DNA of 38,657 nucleotides from Desulfobacteraceae bacterium (GCA_011390465.1 JAABSH010000036.1:1-38657), one strand, 5' to 3'. Positions 1 through 9,339 are shown, counted from the stretch's first letter. Numbers and translations: made by a program. The notes: generated by a model not told the origin, from the sequence alone.

Positions 1-670
1 CTGCCGCACCGTCCGATGGTCTGGCCATAAATCCGTTCTGCCGCTTGATTCGCTCCATGTCCAGGCCGGTGATCACATTGGGAAACCGGCCGTATCCATA
101 GGTGCCTTTCCGGGCTGCGTCAAAGGGCTTGAACCCGGTGGCGACCACCACTGCATCGGCGCCGGCATCGGCGGTCTGTGGGGCATCGCTCACCACAATG
201 GCCCCTTCCGGGCACACATCTTTGAGCAGGGATTCATTACCGGCAACTGCCTCGCTGTTGACGGCATACAGGGGCAGGTTGTTTCTGGAAAACCCCTTCA
301 GAATCAGATTTTTATCTTTTAACTTGTCATAGCAGATTCCGCAGTTGGTGCATTTTTCCGGAACAATGAACGCCGGAGATTTTTTCAGTTTTACCAAATA
401 GCGGGTTTCATTTTTAATGGATTCAATTTCCGTGGACAAATGAACAGTGATGTTGTCGCTTTCCACCACATTTTTAAGCATTTTTTCCACGGAACACGCC
501 CCGCACTGGAGACATTCGGATGTCGCCTTGCAGGTGTACTGGATGGCATGTCCTCCCAGGAAGCCGCTTTTTTCAACAAGATCGACATGCAATCCTGCTT
601 CGGCAAGCTCCCAGGCGGCTGTCATCCCGGCGATTCCGCCGCCGATAATCATGACATTTTTGGATTCCAT
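1..670 (-). CDS. hdrA: Heterodisulfide reductase subunit A-like FAD/Fe-S protein (N-terminal part, cut by window edge)
   Basis: Flavin- and Fe-S-containing electron-transfer subunit of the HdrA family; family members sit at the flavin branch point of HdrABC complexes. The 223 visible residues begin with a Rossmann FAD motif GGGIAG (residues 10-15). A cysteine group follows (CKATSECLQCGAC, about residues 47-59), then a ferredoxin-like CTNCGIC with a later CPEGAI. This order of FAD motif, Cys insertion and ferredoxin motif is typical of HdrA. The reading frame stays open to base 1, so the C-terminal two thirds lie outside. The gene follows metF by 67 bases on the same strand, which suggests it belongs to a MetFV-Hdr type complex like that described in acetogens. 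The family call is firm; the complex is inferred. Confidence 0.87.
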   Translation of the reverse strand, partial: MESKNVMIIGGGIAGMTAAWELAEAGLHVDLVEKSGFLGGHAIQYTCKATSECLQCGACSVEKMLKNVVESDNITVHLSTEIESIKNETRYLVKLKKSPAFIVPEKCTNCGICYDKLKDKNLILKGFSRNNLPLYAVNSEAVAGNESLLKDVCPEGAIVVSDAPQTADAGADAVVVATGFKPFDAARKGTYGYGRFPNVITGLDMERIKRQNGFMARPSDGAA

Positions 671-737
671 CTGGTTAACACTCCTTCATGGTTTTAGTTG
701 CATCTGCCGCAGGGTCTGTTTGTCAGGCAATGCTTGA

Positions 738-1661
738 TTATACCTTGGGTCTGGGAAGGACGCCCGCGCGTTCGGCAATTTCCGGAACTTTGTGCTCCCA
801 TTCGATTGCCATCAGATGTACACCGGCAACCCCTTTCATTTCCTTGAATTCTTCAATCTGCTCGCAGGCGATTTTAATGCCTTCATTGGCCTGCTCTTTC
901 TTGTCCACCCCTTTGAGGCGGTCGATGATATAGTCCGGCACATCCATGCCCGGCACTTTGGATTTCATGTACCGCGCCATACCAAGGCTCTTCATGGGGG
1001 TAACCCCGGCAAGGATGTAGACTTTTTCGGTGAGCCCCATGTCATTGGCCTGCTTGACCCATTCCCGCATTCTCTCCATGTTGAAGACGCACTGGGTCTG
1101 GATAAAGTCCGCGCCGGCCTGGACTTTTTTGGCCAGCCGGTACACCCGCCAGTCAAAGGGTTCCGCAAAGGGATTGGCGGCCGCGCCGATGAACATTTTG
1201 GGCGGATCGTCAATTTCCTGGCCGTTTAAAAATTTTCCTTCGTCGCGCATGTCTTTGACCATAGTGATGAGCTGCATGGAATCAATGTCAAACACGCCTT
1301 TGGACTGGGGATGATCCCCGAATTGCTGATGATCCCCGGACAGGCACAGCATGTTTCGGATGCCGTGGGCATAGGCCCCGAGGATGTCTCCCTGCATGGC
1401 CAGACGGTTCCGGTCCCGGCAGACCATCTGGAAATTGGGCTCCAGCCCTTCGGCAATGGCAAACAGAGAGGCGGCCCAGCTGGACATACGGACCACAGCG
1501 GTCTGGTTGTCCGTAATATTCACGGAATCCACCATGTCCTTTAAGGGCGCTGCTTTCTTCTTGATGGCCTCCACGTTGGCGCCCCGGGGGGGGCCAAGTT
1601 CCCCGGTAAAGGCAAAATGACCGGCGGTTAGTATTTTTTCAAGTTGGCTTCCTGATTTCAT
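738..1661 (-). CDS. metF: Methylenetetrahydrofolate reductase, MetF-like flavoprotein
   Basis: Reduces methylene-tetrahydrofolate to methyl-tetrahydrofolate, or the reverse in acetate oxidisers, in the cytoplasmic C1 branch of the Wood-Ljungdahl pathway. The 307 residues match the usual MetF barrel: an N-terminal FTGELGPPRGAN (family E-x-x-P-P-x-G signature), NITDNQ near residue 49, LCLSGDHQ near residue 106, GAAANPFAEP near residue 159, FIQTQCVF near residue 187 and LAGVTPM near residue 217. It lies between metV (82 bases upstream) and hdrA (67 bases downstream) on one strand. In acetogens the short MetF works with MetV and Hdr subunits, and the neighbours here fit that arrangement. No NAD(P)H site was identified, so the electron donor is inferred from context. 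Confidence 0.93.
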   Translation of the reverse strand: MKSGSQLEKILTAGHFAFTGELGPPRGANVEAIKKKAAPLKDMVDSVNITDNQTAVVRMSSWAASLFAIAEGLEPNFQMVCRDRNRLAMQGDILGAYAHGIRNMLCLSGDHQQFGDHPQSKGVFDIDSMQLITMVKDMRDEGKFLNGQEIDDPPKMFIGAAANPFAEPFDWRVYRLAKKVQAGADFIQTQCVFNMERMREWVKQANDMGLTEKVYILAGVTPMKSLGMARYMKSKVPGMDVPDYIIDRLKGVDKKEQANEGIKIACEQIEEFKEMKGVAGVHLMAIEWEHKVPEIAERAGVLPRPKV

Positions 1662-1743
1662 AATCTGTTCCTTTTCTTAAATTCTTATATTACCCAGAGG
1701 TAAAGAAAATATATGATAATAAGGATGCGAAAATAATGAGTGA

Positions 1744-2421
1744 TTATTCCGCGGCTGCTTTACGTTCTTCATAACCCGGCTGAATCAGGGTCTGGGGCTT
1801 GGTGTTCCGCCAGTCATTAGGGGGACTGATCTTGAGGATGTTCTCCAAGCGGCCCTGTTTGGCCAGCCGTTCGTAAATCATATACCAGGCGCAGGGCTGA
1901 TCCTTGTTGATTTCGCAACTTTTATGGTTGGTGCCGCCGCAGGGGCCGTTGAACAGGCTTTTGGCACACATGGTCACCGGACAGATACCGCCGGTCATTC
2001 CCAGAACGCAGGAACCGCAGGCTTTGCAGCGTTCTTCATACCAGCCGACGTCTTTGTTGACCCCGATAAAGGTGGTGTTTACTGCCGGGAACACCGGGAT
2101 TTCCGGGTAGCGTTCCGCCAGAAACTGAATGCCGGCACCACAGGCCATGGAAAGCAGGGCGTCGTATTCACCCACAATGTCTTTGAGCTCATCCAGAAAT
2201 TCCATGTCACACTGACGCTGCACCGTGGCTTCGCCAAAGCCGGCAGGATCAGATGACCCCTTGTTGCTGAGTTTCAGCTCAGCTGCCAGCACGCCCACTT
2301 CCTTTTCACCGCCGGCCAGACAGACCGCAACACAGGTGCCGCAGCCCACCACCAAGACTTTTTTATAGCCCTCAATCATTTCCTTGATTTCCGCAAAAGA
2401 CTTTCTTTCTGCAACAATCAT
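1744..2421 (-). CDS. metV: MetV-like Fe-S/zinc partner of methylenetetrahydrofolate reductase
   Basis: Small partner of the short MetF (MTHFR C-terminal domain family), thought to carry electrons to MetF. The 225 residues contain the family's cysteine sets: CGTCVAVC near residues 27-34, SMACGAGIQ near residue 95, and a rich cluster CKACGSC...CPVTMC...GPCGG between about residues 132 and 161. The start is ATG at 2421, preceded on the minus strand by AAAGGAGGG (about 2430-2438). It is the first gene of a metV-metF-hdrA block reading left. The 380-base upstream gap is shared with the divergent gerMN-fusA pair, so its promoter should lie there, but I did not find a convincing one for this strand. 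Confidence 0.88.
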   Translation of the reverse strand: MIVAERKSFAEIKEMIEGYKKVLVVGCGTCVAVCLAGGEKEVGVLAAELKLSNKGSSDPAGFGEATVQRQCDMEFLDELKDIVGEYDALLSMACGAGIQFLAERYPEIPVFPAVNTTFIGVNKDVGWYEERCKACGSCVLGMTGGICPVTMCAKSLFNGPCGGTNHKSCEINKDQPCAWYMIYERLAKQGRLENILKISPPNDWRNTKPQTLIQPGYEERKAAAE

Positions 2422-2802
2422 GAGGCTTCCCTCCTTTGTAAGCGAAACAAACCATATTTACCGCAATTTCCATGCGAGACTGCTGCAACGGAACGGGTAA
2501 GTATGTTATTTCAGTGTATATAATCTATTTTGAAGATTAATTCAGCCAGGCGCGGCCAATAGCCGGCATCCCCGGAACCTTGCCGGCCAGAATGCAGCCG
2601 GCATCTTAGAAAAATTAAAAAAAATTATAAAACATGAAAGAAAGGGCAAAGTCAAGAATGTTCCTGCTGATTTTTTTAAATCTCCGTATAAGATTTTATA
2701 AGATCAGAAATGACACGGTTCATGCAATTGTCAGCGAAAAAACAGGGAATAATTTGACAGCGAAAAATTAGTTGCCTAAAATACAAAAATTTTAATATTC
2801 AG
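2422..2802. other. Divergent intergenic region between metV and the gerMN gene
   Basis: This 381-base spacer separates two divergently transcribed units. It is AT-rich apart from a GC-rich patch at about 2550-2607, where GCCGGC occurs three times. The right end carries a good plus-strand promoter (listed separately). The 10-mer CAGCGAAAAA occurs twice, at 2732-2741 and 2758-2767, with 26 bases between start points; the second copy overlaps the -35 box, so it could be a regulator site. No ORF with a ribosome binding site was seen. Confidence 0.6.
2754..2782 (+). promoter_or_regulatory. Sigma70-like promoter for gerMN-fusA
   Basis: TTGACA at 2754-2759 is a perfect -35 box. A 17-base spacer follows, then TAAAAT at 2777-2782 (five of six consensus bases). 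Transcription would start near 2789, just ahead of the gerMN start codon. The repeated CAGCGAAAAA motif overlaps the -35 box. Confidence 0.7.
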
Positions 2803-3558
2803 ATGGATCAGGTGTCACAGGTTATGGTTTACAGGTTTTTGGATTTGCGGAGATGCCGAACCCGGGCAGCCCGAAATTGCGCATCCCGTGTCCAAAAAAG
2901 CCGACTGCCGGCAGGCCGGATACCCGCAGATCGGCCGCAAACGCGACGGGTATGGGCCGGTGCAGTGTTTTTCTGGGTCGTTTTTCTGGTGGCCGGCGCG
3001 GGGGGCGCCGACAACATGCCCTCTGATACGGGCGGACCGGCAATGTCTCAGACAGGTCTGGTGCCGGGGGTGTTTCCGGAGGACGGGCCTTTGCCCGTGT
3101 TTCTTTATTTTGCGGATGTATCAGCGCCTTTTCTGGTGGCGGAGCAGCGGCCGGGCGTAAGATTGGGATTGCGACCGGGACAATCATCTGATAATTTTTC
3201 GGATAGTTTGTCCGGTGATCCGGATCCGGCAGAAGTTTGCCGGCGGCTCATGGCCGCGCTGGCCGCCGGTCCGGAAAGCGGACTTTCCCGGACCCTGCCG
3301 AAGGACGCGGCGATCCGGGCCGTGTTTGTAGAAGACCAAACAGCTTATATCGATTTTTCCCGGGAAGTTTCCACATCCCATCCGGGCGGTATTTTGTCGG
3401 AACTTATGACCCTTTATTCCGTGGTAAATACCCTGGTGCTGAATGTGGATGCAGTGGACAAGGTCAAAATATTAATTGCGGGACAGGATGCAGAGACCCT
3501 GTGCGGTCACATTGACATCCGGTTTCCCTTAAATGCGGATATTCTTTTAATCAAATGA
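2803..3558 (+). CDS. GerMN-domain exported protein
   Basis: Contains a GerMN (GerM/sporulation-type) domain in its C-terminal half, roughly residues 145-245. The key blocks are [33 protein letters not shown] and [18 protein letters not shown]. In non-spore-formers this domain occurs in envelope proteins of unknown role. A hydrophobic segment ([15 protein letters not shown], about residues 54-68) looks like a signal or membrane anchor. It is preceded by an odd arginine-rich stretch of about 50 residues, so the true start may be later than 2803; no strong ribosome binding site decides it. The stop overlaps the EF-G start by four bases (ATGA), implying translational coupling. The domain call is fairly sure; the function is unknown. 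Confidence 0.8.
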   Translation: MDQVSQVMVYRFLDLRRCRTRAARNCASRVQKSRLPAGRIPADRPQTRRVWAGAVFFWVVFLVAGAGGADNMPSDTGGPAMSQTGLVPGVFPEDGPLPVFLYFADVSAPFLVAEQRPGVRLGLRPGQSSDNFSDSLSGDPDPAEVCRRLMAALAAGPESGLSRTLPKDAAIRAVFVEDQTAYIDFSREVSTSHPGGILSELMTLYSVVNTLVLNVDAVDKVKILIAGQDAETLCGHIDIRFPLNADILLIK

Positions 3559-5585
3559 AAAACAACCCCATCAGCCAGATCAGAAATATCGGAATTATCG
3601 CCCATATTGACGCGGGAAAAACAACCGTGACGGAACGTATCCTTTTTTATACGGGCCGTTCCCATAAAATCGGGGAAGTGCATGACGGCGAGGCGGTCAT
3701 GGACTGGATGCCGGATGAGCAGGAACGCGGCATCACCATTACGTCCGCGGTGACCACCTGCCAGTGGAAAAACTATGAGGTTCAGATTATCGACACACCC
3801 GGGCATGTGGATTTCACCATAGAGGTGGAGCGGTCCCTGCGGGTCCTGGACGGGGCCGTGGGGGTGTTCTGCGCTGTGGGCGGGGTGGAGCCCCAGTCGG
3901 AAACCGTGTGGCGCCAGGCGGATAAATATCTGGTGCCCAAGATGGCCTTTGTCAATAAAATGGACCGGATCGGGGCGGATTTTTTCCGGACTGTGGACAT
4001 GATTGCCGGGCGGCTGAATGCCAACCCTTTGTTGCTGCAATTGCCCGTGGGAACGGAAGACAATTTTCGGGGCGTGATTGATCTGCTGAGCATGCAGCAG
4101 ATTGTCTGGGCCTCAGATGACCCGGCCAGCGAGATCCGCACCATTGCCATCGAAGACAAATATGCGGATCAGGCCCGGGAGTATCGGGAAAAGCTGGTGG
4201 AAAAAGTGGCGGAAGCAGATGATGAAATCATGGAAGCTTATCTTGAAGAAGCCGATATTTCCGTGGATCAGCTGGAAGCCGCCATCCGCCGGGCCACCCT
4301 GGGGCTCAAGGTGGTGCCGGTGCTGTGCGGCAGTGCCTTGAAAAACAAAGGGGTTCAACCCCTGTTGGACGCGGTGGTGAAATTTTTGCCCAGTCCAACC
4401 GATGTGCCGCCCATCCAGGGCCATCATCCGGACACCGGAGAGCTTATCGAATGCACGGCAAGGCGCAAAGCCCCGCTGGTGGCGCTGATTTTTAAGGTTT
4501 CCATGACCGAGGGGCGAAAGCTTTCCTTTGTCCGGGTTTACAGCGGGCAGCTCAAGGCCGGGGCCGATGTGTTTAATTCCTCCCGAAACAAAAAAGAAAA
4601 AGTGTCCCGCATTCTGCGCATGCATGCCAACAAACGGGAGCGGCTGGATATGGCGGAAGCCGGCACCATTGTGGGCGTGGTGGGGCTCAAGGATTCTTCC
4701 ACCGGCGAAACCCTGTGTGAGGCGGATGCACCGGTGCTGCTGGAGAAAATGGAATTTCAGAAGCCGGTGATTTCCATATCCGTGGAGCCCAAAACCCGGG
4801 CGGACCAGGAAAAACTGGATCAGGTGCTGGAAAAGCTCATGGCCGAAGATCCGACCCTGCAGGTGAAACAGGATGAAGATACCGGCCAGACCATTTTGTC
4901 CGGCATGGGGGAGCTGCATCTGGAGATCATCACCAGCCGGATGCAGCGGGAATTCAAAACCAATGTGAATATCGGCAAACCCCAGGTGGTGTACCGGGAG
5001 ACCTTGGGAAAAGGAGCCCGGGCGTCTGCCGTGTTTGACAAGGAAGTGGCGGGCGCGCGCCATTATGCGGAAGTGGAACTGACCCTCCGGCCCCTTTCCC
5101 GGGGCAGCGGCAGCGGGTTTCGGGTCGAGGTGGATCCGGCCGCAATCCCGGAAAATTTTCTGCCGGCGGTTGAAAAAGGGGTCAAAGATGCCATGGAATA
5201 CGGGGATCTCATGGGATATCCGGTGGTGGATGTGGAAGCCGTGGTGACCGGCGGCGGGTTCAAGGAGTCTCTGGGCACCGAGCTGGCCTATAAAGTGGCC
5301 GCCTCCATGGCCTGCCGGGAGGCGCTCAAAAAAGGCGAGCCGTTTTTGCTGGAGCCCATCATGGATGTGGAGGTGTTTGTGCCGGAATCCTTTATGGGGG
5401 ATGTGATCGGGGATCTGAGCGCCCGGGGCGGAAAAATCGAATCCATTTCATCAAAAGCCGAAATTCAGGTGATTTCCGCCATTGTGCCCTTGTCCAAAAT
5501 GTTCGGGTATTCCACGGCCCTGCGGTCGTCTTCCCAGGGCCGGGGCAATTTTACCATGAAGTTTTCCCATTTTGATAAGAATTGA
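3555..5585 (+). CDS. fusA: Elongation factor G (probably a second, non-str-operon copy)
   Basis: Ribosome-associated translational GTPase of 676 residues. The GTPase motifs are complete: AHIDAGKTT (P-loop, about residues 16-24), RGITI (switch I end), DTPGHVDF (switch II) and NKMD. Domain II, III, IV and V blocks follow, for example [10 protein letters not shown] and a C-terminal [19 protein letters not shown]. There are no rpsL, rpsG or tuf neighbours, so this is likely an additional paralogue. Deltaproteobacteria often carry two EF-G types (spdEFG1/2), and I cannot tell from sequence alone whether this copy does translocation, recycling or both. The start overlaps the upstream GerMN gene by four bases. 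The conserved GTPase site makes an active enzyme likely. Confidence 0.93.
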   Translation: MKNNPISQIRNIGIIAHIDAGKTTVTERILFYTGRSHKIGEVHDGEAVMDWMPDEQERGITITSAVTTCQWKNYEVQIIDTPGHVDFTIEVERSLRVLDGAVGVFCAVGGVEPQSETVWRQADKYLVPKMAFVNKMDRIGADFFRTVDMIAGRLNANPLLLQLPVGTEDNFRGVIDLLSMQQIVWASDDPASEIRTIAIEDKYADQAREYREKLVEKVAEADDEIMEAYLEEADISVDQLEAAIRRATLGLKVVPVLCGSALKNKGVQPLLDAVVKFLPSPTDVPPIQGHHPDTGELIECTARRKAPLVALIFKVSMTEGRKLSFVRVYSGQLKAGADVFNSSRNKKEKVSRILRMHANKRERLDMAEAGTIVGVVGLKDSSTGETLCEADAPVLLEKMEFQKPVISISVEPKTRADQEKLDQVLEKLMAEDPTLQVKQDEDTGQTILSGMGELHLEIITSRMQREFKTNVNIGKPQVVYRETLGKGARASAVFDKEVAGARHYAEVELTLRPLSRGSGSGFRVEVDPAAIPENFLPAVEKGVKDAMEYGDLMGYPVVDVEAVVTGGGFKESLGTELAYKVAASMACREALKKGEPFLLEPIMDVEVFVPESFMGDVIGDLSARGGKIESISSKAEIQVISAIVPLSKMFGYSTALRSSSQGRGNFTMKFSHFDKN

Positions 5586-5647
5586 GGAGGAAAGCTTAAA
5601 GCGGAAAGGGAAAAGGGAAAAGCTGTGACGGGTTTGGGCCTTCCGGA

Positions 5648-6325
5648 TTACCCGGCGGCCTGTTTTTCAGCCGTGGGTTTCAGGCTGTCAACCACCACCT
5701 GGATGTGGGCGGTGCAGAAATCCTTGAACGCGGCCGCGGCTTTTTCCGGATTTTTGGCGATAACGTGATTATATCCCTGGCGGAGATGGGTTAACACATT
5801 TTGCAGCTGGTCCGGCTGGGATGTAATGGACATCCATTGCACCCTTTCCGCCGTGGGCATGAGTTCCGTGGCGATCCGTTCGATCATGGGGTTCCCGGCA
5901 ATTTTCAGAATTTTGTGGGCCATTTTGGTTATGTAGGTGAGGTAGACGTCAAAGTCATTGCCCGCAAGGCTGTCTTCCAGCCGGGCCATGAGTTTTTCCA
6001 GTTCTTTCACTTCTGTTGGCGTGATGTTTTCCGCTGCCTTTGAAAATACAAACTGATAAATCACATTGGCGGTTTCATACAGATGCATGATCCGCTCCAG
6101 GGACAGGGCGCTTACCTGATAATTTCCCTTGGGGGTCCGGTCCACCAGCCAGATTTGTTCCAGCATGCGCAGGGCGTCCCGCACCGGACTCCGGCTGACC
6201 CCGAGTTCCTTGGATATCTGGGTTTCATAAATCTGCTCCCCGGGTTTTAACGCGTTTTGTACAATTTTGCTGCTGATCAGATGAAAAATCTGATCTGATA
6301 AACTGTTTTTGGATATCTGTTCCAT
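5648..6325 (-). CDS. GntR-family transcriptional regulator with FCD ligand domain
   Basis: DNA-binding regulator of 225 residues. The N-terminal winged helix-turn-helix (about residues 10-75) shows the GntR pattern LKPGEQIYETQISKELGVS, then RSPVRDALRMLEQ. The rest is an all-helical FCD (FadR C-terminal) domain, which in this family binds small carboxylates or acyl-CoAs and often a metal through histidines. It is the last gene of the long minus-strand cluster, 25 bases after the ferredoxin gene, so it is a natural candidate for that cluster's own regulator. It converges on fusA with only 62 bases between. The effector cannot be predicted. Confidence 0.9.
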   Translation of the reverse strand: MEQISKNSLSDQIFHLISSKIVQNALKPGEQIYETQISKELGVSRSPVRDALRMLEQIWLVDRTPKGNYQVSALSLERIMHLYETANVIYQFVFSKAAENITPTEVKELEKLMARLEDSLAGNDFDVYLTYITKMAHKILKIAGNPMIERIATELMPTAERVQWMSITSQPDQLQNVLTHLRQGYNHVIAKNPEKAAAAFKDFCTAHIQVVVDSLKPTAEKQAAG

Positions 6326-6350
6326 CTGGTTTCTCCTGATATCTCGGGGG

Positions 6351-6587
6351 TCAGGCCGCCGCCGGCAGGGTCAGGGAAATGGCGCCGAAGGGGCATTCCT
6401 GTTCGCACGCGCCGCATGAGATGCATTTTTTTGCGTCCGCCAGCACCGGATACCGGCGGAAGCCGTTGCTGCTGTTTTTGATTGCCAGATCAATCGCCCC
6501 GGTGGGGCAGACACTTGCACACATATTGCAGGCAGTGCATATTTTCAAGTCAAAAACCGGGAACTGGGTTGATTTGGATAAGGACAT
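6351..6587 (-). CDS. Small 2x[4Fe-4S] ferredoxin
   Basis: Electron carrier of 78 residues with two complete [4Fe-4S] motifs, CTACNMCASVCP and CISCGACEQECP, in the classic clostridial-type arrangement. A longer in-frame start exists at 6611, but ATG at 6587 is better because AAGGA lies nine bases upstream of it. It lies directly after the thioesterase and aldehyde oxidoreductase genes, so it is the likely redox partner of the latter. Its position before a GntR regulator ends the cluster. Family call sure; partner inferred. Confidence 0.9.
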   Translation of the reverse strand: MSLSKSTQFPVFDLKICTACNMCASVCPTGAIDLAIKNSSNGFRRYPVLADAKKCISCGACEQECPFGAISLTLPAAA

Positions 6588-6631
6588 GGAATTTTTTCCT
6601 TTTTCAGGCAATTTTCAGGTTAACGGCGTTT

Positions 6632-7387
6632 TTAGAAACAGCGCCACCGGGTTTTGAGGCGCGTGATTTCTTTGCCGGTGTTTTCGCTGGTCATCCGGTG
6701 AATAAATGCCGGCGTATCCTCGGTTCCGGCATATTCAACCTCTGATTGTATCCGGTCCCCGTAAAGGGATTCCCCGATGTACTGAATCATCATTTCTTGC
6801 GGCCGCATTTCCGTGATGACCGCTTCCGGCACTGTTTCAAGGGCCCAGATGATATAGACGGCATTGTTGACATGGGTGTTGAAATCCAGATCATGCATCC
6901 GGATATTAAAATACCGCTGTTTGTCCGGCCGGGTGATTTCCGGCACGGATGCCGTATCCGCCGTATCAAGGACAACAGGATGAGAAAGGCCGTTTATCAT
7001 GGTTTCCGGCAGACTTCGGTTAAGCCGGGCCGGTTTTTTTGTGTTCAGGTTGATCACAATCCAGGTGCTTCTCGCGCTTATCAGGCAATTTCCGGTGTCA
7101 TCACAAATTTCAAATTGCCGCAGCTCATAAAGATTTTTGACCGGCTGCCGCCAGGTCCGGATGATGATTCGGTCGTTCCACCCGGGATAGTGCCGGATGT
7201 TGATGTGATATCTGATGACCACCCAGGCAAACCCGTTTTGGCGGAGATCATGGGCCGAAGCCTTCATCTGTCCGCAGTGGCGGCTCATGATGTCCTGAAA
7301 ATAGTTAAACGTGCTCACCGGTTTGATCAGGCCCCGGACCCCGGTTTCCGCATACCGCACCCGCAGGGTTTCTTCGTAAATGGTCAT
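6632..7387 (-). CDS. Acyl-ACP/acyl-CoA thioesterase (FatA-like double hot-dog)
   Basis: Hydrolyses an acyl thioester. The 251 residues fit a double hot-dog acyl-ACP thioesterase. The first half starts with the hot-dog pattern VRYAETGVRGLIKP. The second half has the catalytic loop DLDFNTHVNNAVYI (D168, N170, H172 region), followed by WALE. The start codon overlaps the stop of the aldehyde oxidoreductase gene (ATGA at 7384-7387), so the two are translationally coupled. In this setting it may release a free acid from an acyl-CoA that feeds, or comes from, the oxidoreductase reaction. Whether it prefers CoA or ACP substrates cannot be decided from sequence. Confidence 0.82.
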   Translation of the reverse strand: MTIYEETLRVRYAETGVRGLIKPVSTFNYFQDIMSRHCGQMKASAHDLRQNGFAWVVIRYHINIRHYPGWNDRIIIRTWRQPVKNLYELRQFEICDDTGNCLISARSTWIVINLNTKKPARLNRSLPETMINGLSHPVVLDTADTASVPEITRPDKQRYFNIRMHDLDFNTHVNNAVYIIWALETVPEAVITEMRPQEMMIQYIGESLYGDRIQSEVEYAGTEDTPAFIHRMTSENTGKEITRLKTRWRCF

Positions 7388-9339
7388 CCTGCAGATGAAT
7401 GCTCCCCCAGTTCTCTGGGGATTTCAGATGGCCGGCCGGTTTCAGTGTCCCAGTTGAACTGCTGCCAGTATTGGGTCATCATTTTGTCGATATTGACGGT
7501 GCGGTGTTTGTTGGCGCCTTCGGTCAGAGGCGGCTGGCCCACGGACCGGAGAGCGGGTTTTGCGGATTTGGGATCAATACCGTGTCTGAGGTTAAAGGCT
7601 TGTTTCAGGGCCTGGAGCCGCTTGCCGATGGCCATGTATTCTGCCGGGGTTTTGTTCCATCCGGTGGCCGCGTTAAGCCATTCAAACAGCGGGAACCGGT
7701 CCGCGCCGATCTGGGCGCCAAAGGCACAGCCGCCCGCGCCGTTTAAGACATTCATGAATTTGCTGCATGCTGCGGCTTCCATGGCTTTTTTGTCTGTTGT
7801 TTTGTATTTGGCGGATTTGCGGTAGATCAGCCAGGGCCGGGGCAGGGTTTTGTCCTTTTTCCAGAGCCGGAACATTTCATAGTACATCTGGGAGCCGATG
7901 GTGTGCCTTCCCGGAGTGGGTTCCACCGCGTAATGCATCGCAAACCCGGGATCAAACCGGCCGTCGTGCATGGGCAGCTCCTGCCCGCCGGCGTGGATGG
8001 CGTACTGAGCGGAATTTTTGCCGATTTTTTCAGCGGCTTTTTTAACGCCGTCCGCCAGAATGTCGCCAATGCCTTCCCGAATGATCATTTTTTCCATGAG
8101 CGCGATCATGGCACTGGTGTTGCCCCATCTCAGTTCCAGGCCGTCGGTGTCGGTTTTGGTCAGAATGCCCCGTTCATAGCATTCAATGGCAAACGCAATG
8201 GTGCCGCCGGCGGAAATCGTGTCCATGCCGGCCCGGTTCAGGCGGTCGTTCATGTGAAAAACGCTTTCCATGTCCGTGTTCAGGCACAATCCGCTCAGGG
8301 CAAGCATGGATTCATACTCGGGCTTGTGGGATTCGCCTCCGGGGAAATTGCCCCGGCTGATGCCGCCGCACCCCAGGGGGCATGAATAGCAGTGGTATTT
8401 GGATACTTCGTTTTTTGCGATAAGGTCCGGATTGATGGTGTCTGATTTAAAATCCAGGTTGGATCCGCTCCAGTTTTTAATGGGGGCATCGCCCAGTTCC
8501 ACGGAATACTGGTTCAGGGCAACGGTGCCCCATTTTCGGAGCATGATTTTCCACAGCATGCCGTCCATGGCGGTCTGGACTGGCAGCATCCGGAGGAGCG
8601 CCGCCAGAATGCGCAGGCCTTTTCCGGACAAAAACCAGGGCTGAAACTGCACCCATTTGTTGCATTTGCGGGAAAGGGTGCGGATTTCTTCCCGGTCAAA
8701 GGCCTCAATTTTTTTGGCACCGTCTAAGACCACGGCTTTTAATTTTTTGCTTCCCATCACCGCCCCGAGTCCGGATCGGGCCGCCATGCGGCCCAGGTCA
8801 TTGCTGATGCCGGAGATGCAGGAAAGGGTTTCGCCGGCCGGGCCGATACAGGCCACTTTAGGCTTGCGTTTGATCGTGAGATCCGCAATCAGGTTTTTTT
8901 CCGTTTCAATGGCATCCATGCCCCAGAGATGGGCCGCATCTTTTAATTCCGGTTTTCCGTTTTTGATGTACAAAAAGACGGGTTTTTCGCTGATGCCGTT
9001 AAAAAAAATGCCGTCATAACCTGAGCGCTTGATGGCCGGAGAGAAATTTCCCCCGCAGTTGGCATCCCCGTAGCCGCCGGTGAGCGGGGATTTGCCGCAA
9101 ACCATCCATCGTCCGGAAAACAGGCTGCCCGTGCCGGTGAGCAGTCCGGATACAAAACCCAGCATATTGTCCGGCCCCAGAGGATCCGCATCCTCCGGGA
9201 TGTTGTTGTATAAGATGAAGCCGCCCAGACCGGAGCCGGAGAGAAATTTTTCATACACGGCATCCGGAATTTCCTGTTCCTCAAAGGTTTGATCGGTGAG
9301 ATTGACCCGTAAAATTTTGCCCATGTAACCGTTCGGCAT
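7384..9339 (-). CDS. aor: Aldehyde:ferredoxin oxidoreductase family tungsten/molybdenum enzyme
   Basis: Tungsten-bispyranopterin enzyme family that interconverts aldehydes and acids with ferredoxin; the family also includes BamB of class II benzoyl-CoA reductase. The 651 residues begin with GYMGKILRVNLTDQ and GSGLGG, and continue with GKSPLTGGYGDANCGG (cofactor-binding region, about residues 82-97). The [4Fe-4S] ligands are CYSCPLGC (C317, C320, C324) and a late C538 in NGAGGCAFG. HAGGQELPMHDGR at about 449 is also typical. ATG at 9339 is chosen over the longer frame because AAGGAGG lies six bases upstream. A ferredoxin gene sits two genes downstream. No bamC-I partners are visible, so an ordinary AOR-type role is favoured over BamB. 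Confidence 0.88.
   Translation of the reverse strand: MPNGYMGKILRVNLTDQTFEEQEIPDAVYEKFLSGSGLGGFILYNNIPEDADPLGPDNMLGFVSGLLTGTGSLFSGRWMVCGKSPLTGGYGDANCGGNFSPAIKRSGYDGIFFNGISEKPVFLYIKNGKPELKDAAHLWGMDAIETEKNLIADLTIKRKPKVACIGPAGETLSCISGISNDLGRMAARSGLGAVMGSKKLKAVVLDGAKKIEAFDREEIRTLSRKCNKWVQFQPWFLSGKGLRILAALLRMLPVQTAMDGMLWKIMLRKWGTVALNQYSVELGDAPIKNWSGSNLDFKSDTINPDLIAKNEVSKYHCYSCPLGCGGISRGNFPGGESHKPEYESMLALSGLCLNTDMESVFHMNDRLNRAGMDTISAGGTIAFAIECYERGILTKTDTDGLELRWGNTSAMIALMEKMIIREGIGDILADGVKKAAEKIGKNSAQYAIHAGGQELPMHDGRFDPGFAMHYAVEPTPGRHTIGSQMYYEMFRLWKKDKTLPRPWLIYRKSAKYKTTDKKAMEAAACSKFMNVLNGAGGCAFGAQIGADRFPLFEWLNAATGWNKTPAEYMAIGKRLQALKQAFNLRHGIDPKSAKPALRSVGQPPLTEGANKHRTVNIDKMMTQYWQQFNWDTETGRPSEIPRELGEHSSAG

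Noticed and set aside
4113-5063. 316-codon minus-strand frame inside the EF-G gene
   Set aside because: The EF-G gene is intact with all GTPase motifs. The antisense frame is a by-product of its composition.
6746-7825. 359-codon plus-strand frame opposite the thioesterase and AOR genes
   Set aside because: It spans the ends of two real genes and shows no domain or ribosome binding site worth keeping.
7384-9339. Calling the AOR-family protein BamB of class II benzoyl-CoA reductase
   Set aside because: No bamC-bamI partners are visible, and the neighbours are a thioesterase and a simple ferredoxin. The sequence supports only the AOR family level.
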